A stretch of 64,000 bases of DNA from Roseomonas haemaphysalidis (GTDB lineage: Bacteria > Pseudomonadota > Alphaproteobacteria > Acetobacterales > Acetobacteraceae): the NCBI RefSeq assembly GCF_017355405.1, contig NZ_CP061177.1, positions 868,001 through 932,000 on the forward strand, written 5' to 3'. A program made the position numbers and the translations under genes. The notes beneath the pieces are model-generated. The model searched no databases and was not told the DNA's origin. It was given only the letters and a program-made list of their open reading frames with translations. Position 1 is the stretch's first letter. The number at the start of each line of letters is the position of its first letter. Of this stretch, positions 62,189-64,000 are shown in pieces.

Positions 62189-63205
62189 ATGGATCGCCGG
62201 GCCTTTCTTCTCGCGGGCGCGCTGCTGGCCGCGCCCCATATCGCCGCCGCGCAGGCGCCCACGCGCATCCGCATGGTGCTGAACTGGAAGTACCAGGGGC
62301 CGCAGGGCTGGTTCTTCCTGGCCAAGGCGCGTGGCTTCGACCGGGAGGAAGGTATCGACCTGGTGCTGGACCAGGGCGAGGGCTCGGCCGCGCCCGTCAC
62401 CCAGGTCGCCGCCGGCGCCTATGACGCCGGCTTCGGGGACATGAACGCGCTGATCCGCTTCGCCGCCCGCCAGCCGCAGGCGGCGCCGGTGGCGGTGATG
62501 ATGCTCTACAACGTGCCGCCCTTCTGCATCGCCGTGAAACAGGACAGCCCGATCCGCGCGCCGAAGGACCTGGAGGGCCGCACCCTGGGCGGCCCCGCCA
62601 ATGACGGCGCGCTGATGCTGTTCCCCGCCTTCGCCCAGGCCGCCGGCATCGACGCGGCCAAGGTGGCCATCAGCACCATGCAGCCCAGCCTGCGCGAGCA
62701 GATGCTGTTCCGCGGCCAGATGGACGGCGCCTTCGGCTACATCAACACCATCCGCTTCAGCGCCATGGGCGCGGGGCTGGACGCCAACGCCCTGCGCTAC
62801 ATCCGCTATGCCGACCACGGCATCGACCTCTACTCCAACACCATCCTCGTTTCCCGCACCCTGGCGACGCAGAACCCGGAGGCCGTGCGCGCCCTGCTGC
62901 GCACCATCAACCGCGGCCTGAAGGCAGCCCTGGCCGAGCGCGACGCGGCGGTGGCCGCCGTCCTGGCCCGTGAATCCCTGCTGGACGCCCGCGTGGAACG
63001 CGCCCGCTTCGACGCCACGGTGGCCGACGAGATGAGCGGCGCCGAGATCGCCCGCATCGGCCTGGGCGATATCGACGAGGCCCGCATGCAGCGCGCCATC
63101 GCGACCCTGGTGCAGGCGGATGCGCTGCCCCGCGCGCCAGGGGTTGGCGAGGTGTTCGACCGGAGTTTCCTGCCACCCCTGGCCGAGCGGCTGACGCGGC
63201 TTTGA
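62189..63205 (+). CDS. NMT1/THI5-like ABC substrate-binding protein
   Basis: 338 residues. The N-terminus MDRRAFLLAGALLAAPHIAAAQA is a Sec/Tat-type signal with two Arg. Then IRMVLNWKYQGPQGWFFLAKARGF, the SsuA/THI5-like opening, and NVPPFCIAVKQDSPI with KDLEGRTLGGP. Periplasmic binding protein for a sulfonate, pyrimidine or similar compound; no permease or ATPase gene follows within the window, so its transporter is elsewhere. Confidence 0.9.
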   Translation: MDRRAFLLAGALLAAPHIAAAQAPTRIRMVLNWKYQGPQGWFFLAKARGFDREEGIDLVLDQGEGSAAPVTQVAAGAYDAGFGDMNALIRFAARQPQAAPVAVMMLYNVPPFCIAVKQDSPIRAPKDLEGRTLGGPANDGALMLFPAFAQAAGIDAAKVAISTMQPSLREQMLFRGQMDGAFGYINTIRFSAMGAGLDANALRYIRYADHGIDLYSNTILVSRTLATQNPEAVRALLRTINRGLKAALAERDAAVAAVLARESLLDARVERARFDATVADEMSGAEIARIGLGDIDEARMQRAIATLVQADALPRAPGVGEVFDRSFLPPLAERLTRL

Positions 63206-63211
63206 GAACAG

Positions 63212-63408
63212 AAAGGCTGGGGGAAAGAATTCCCCCAGACCCCCATCTTTTTTCTCTCAGTTGGCGCCGGGTTGAACCCTCAGTCGCCGGAGGTCGATGA
63301 CCTCCGGCGCGCCCAGCCGTCCTGAAGCGTCGACCCCACCACAGCCACCACCGAAAACTCGCAAAAAGAAGATGGGGGTTTGGGGGAATTCATTCCCCCA
63401 ACCTTCTC
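63212..63408. repeat. Composite inverted intergenic element, copy R6 (long form)
   Basis: The left arm hairpin is CTGGGGGAAAGAATTCCCCCAG, then ACCCCCATCTTTTTT. The central 11-bp hairpin at 63285-63309 is identical to that of R3. The right arm (about 63363-63408), AAAAGAAGATGGGGGTTTG, GGGGAATTCATTCCCC, CAACCTTC, ends 23 bases before the next ATG. The flanking genes run in the same direction. Confidence 0.9.
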
Positions 63409-63431
63409 CACCCCCGAGGGAAGCACCCGCT

Positions 63432-64000
63432 ATGGACCTGAAGCTCCGAAACAAATCCGTGCTCATCACCGGCCCCGCCAAGGGCATGGGCGCCGCCATC
63501 ACCCTGGCTTTCGCGCGGGAGGGATGCCGCCTGGTGCTGGTCGGCCGCGATGTCGCTGCCATCGAGCCCGTGGCGGAGCAGGCGCGGGCGCTGGGGGTGG
63601 AGGCCGCGGTGCTGCGCTGTGACCTGACGGACACGGCGGCGGTGGAGGCCACCGTGGCCCAGGCCGGCACCGTGGACGTGCTGGTCAACGTGGCTGGCGG
63701 TTCGGGGCCGATCGGCAAGACCGGGTGGGAGACGACGCGGGACGAGTTCGACGAGATCGTCACGCTGAACATGGCGGGCTGCTTCAACACCATGCGCGCC
63801 GTGCTGCCGGGGATGATCGCGCGGGGTGGCGGCAAGGTGGTGAATGTGGGGGGGACGTTCGGCATGCGCGGGCGGGCGGGGCGGATGGCCTATTCCGCCA
63901 GCAAGTGGGGGCTGCGCGGCATCACCAAGTCCTTCGCGCTGGAGGCGGGGCCGCACAACGTCAACGTCAACTGCGTGGCGCCCGGCATGGTGGACGGGCC
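63432..64000 (+). CDS. Short-chain dehydrogenase/reductase (partial)
   Basis: 190 residues before the window ends. NAD(P) site TGPAKGMGAA near residue 14 (TGxxxGxG), LVNVAGG (NxAG-like), and the catalytic YSASK (Tyr-x-x-x-Lys) at about residues 156-160 followed by NVNCVAPGMV. Substrate cannot be told. The 3' end is outside the window. Confidence 0.9.
   Translation, partial: MDLKLRNKSVLITGPAKGMGAAITLAFAREGCRLVLVGRDVAAIEPVAEQARALGVEAAVLRCDLTDTAAVEATVAQAGTVDVLVNVAGGSGPIGKTGWETTRDEFDEIVTLNMAGCFNTMRAVLPGMIARGGGKVVNVGGTFGMRGRAGRMAYSASKWGLRGITKSFALEAGPHNVNVNCVAPGMVDG

Noticed and set aside
14841..63390. GAATTC (EcoRI) sites in the repeat arms as possible cloning or adapter artefacts
   Set aside because: The arms vary with compensating changes, vary in spacing and orientation, and sit precisely at gene ends; artefacts would be identical.
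14833..63408. CRISPR array as explanation for the recurring palindromes
   Set aside because: Copies are about 0.5 to 21 kb apart, in inverted pairs, with no regular spacers and no cas genes.

Overview
The window looks like a chromosomal segment of a motile, very GC-rich alphaproteobacterium. Gene content (single-polar-type flagellar and chemotaxis genes, MinCDE, a periplasmic molybdenum formate dehydrogenase, many small Rhodospirillales-type proteins) fits the Acetobacteraceae, for example a Roseomonas-like genus. This placement is an inference from gene content and protein style; no rRNA is present. One tRNA (Ala, anticodon CGC) is seen.

Layout. 0-5.2 kb: flagellar export and hook genes (end of fliR, flhB, a fliL-like gene, then flgD, fliK, cheZ and cheY on the minus strand). 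5.4-11.1 kb: three uncharacterised proteins, minCDE, a small XRE regulator and several very small proteins. 11.4-14.8 kb: an unknown gene, then kdsA-kdsB-kdsD for Kdo synthesis, overlapping by 4 bases. 15-22.5 kb: a putative sugar-acid or glycan precursor locus (SIS isomerase, glycosyltransferase, DUF4214-like protein, Gfo/Idh/MocA dehydrogenase, inositol-phosphatase-like enzyme, hydratase-like protein, 2-hydroxyacid dehydrogenase, CMP-sugar cytidylyltransferase). 22.5-41.2 kb: a large glycan-assembly region with two giant glycosyltransferase fusions that share a nearly identical 1.08-kb module, two DUF115/MptE-like proteins, a GHKL-ATPase/TPR protein with a divergent TPR partner, an FkbM methyltransferase and a lower-GC acyltransferase. 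41.2-49.4 kb: cation/proton antiporter, tRNA-Ala, yggT-yggU-folD, a class A penicillin-binding protein overlapping a degenerate histidine-kinase-like gene, and an ABC exporter. 49.6-57.3 kb: formate dehydrogenase operon (TorD-type chaperone, Tat peptide, alpha, beta, gamma) followed by mobB-moeA. 57.5-64 kb: prfB-ung, rph-rdgB, a LysR regulator divergent from a substrate-binding protein, and the start of an SDR gene.

How it fits together. CheY/CheZ and the flagellar genes lie near a locus that can make and activate a sugar acid with CTP, and near two DUF115-type proteins. That family includes the motility accessory factors that glycosylate flagellin, so surface or flagellin glycosylation is a reasonable hypothesis. 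The formate dehydrogenase operon carries its own chaperone and two molybdenum-cofactor genes.

The most unusual signals are: (1) six copies of a composite, overall palindromic intergenic element whose terminal hairpins covary between copies, abut stop codons, twice supply the stop codon itself, and in one case seem to have truncated a glycosyltransferase gene; (2) a second, distinct inverted-arm element between rdgB and the LysR gene; (3) a 1.08-kb near-identical repeat embedded in two otherwise diverged genes, suggesting gene conversion; (4) three CTGA gene junctions where CTG is the best start codon; (5) a GHKL-ATPase fused to TPR repeats, divergent from a second TPR protein.
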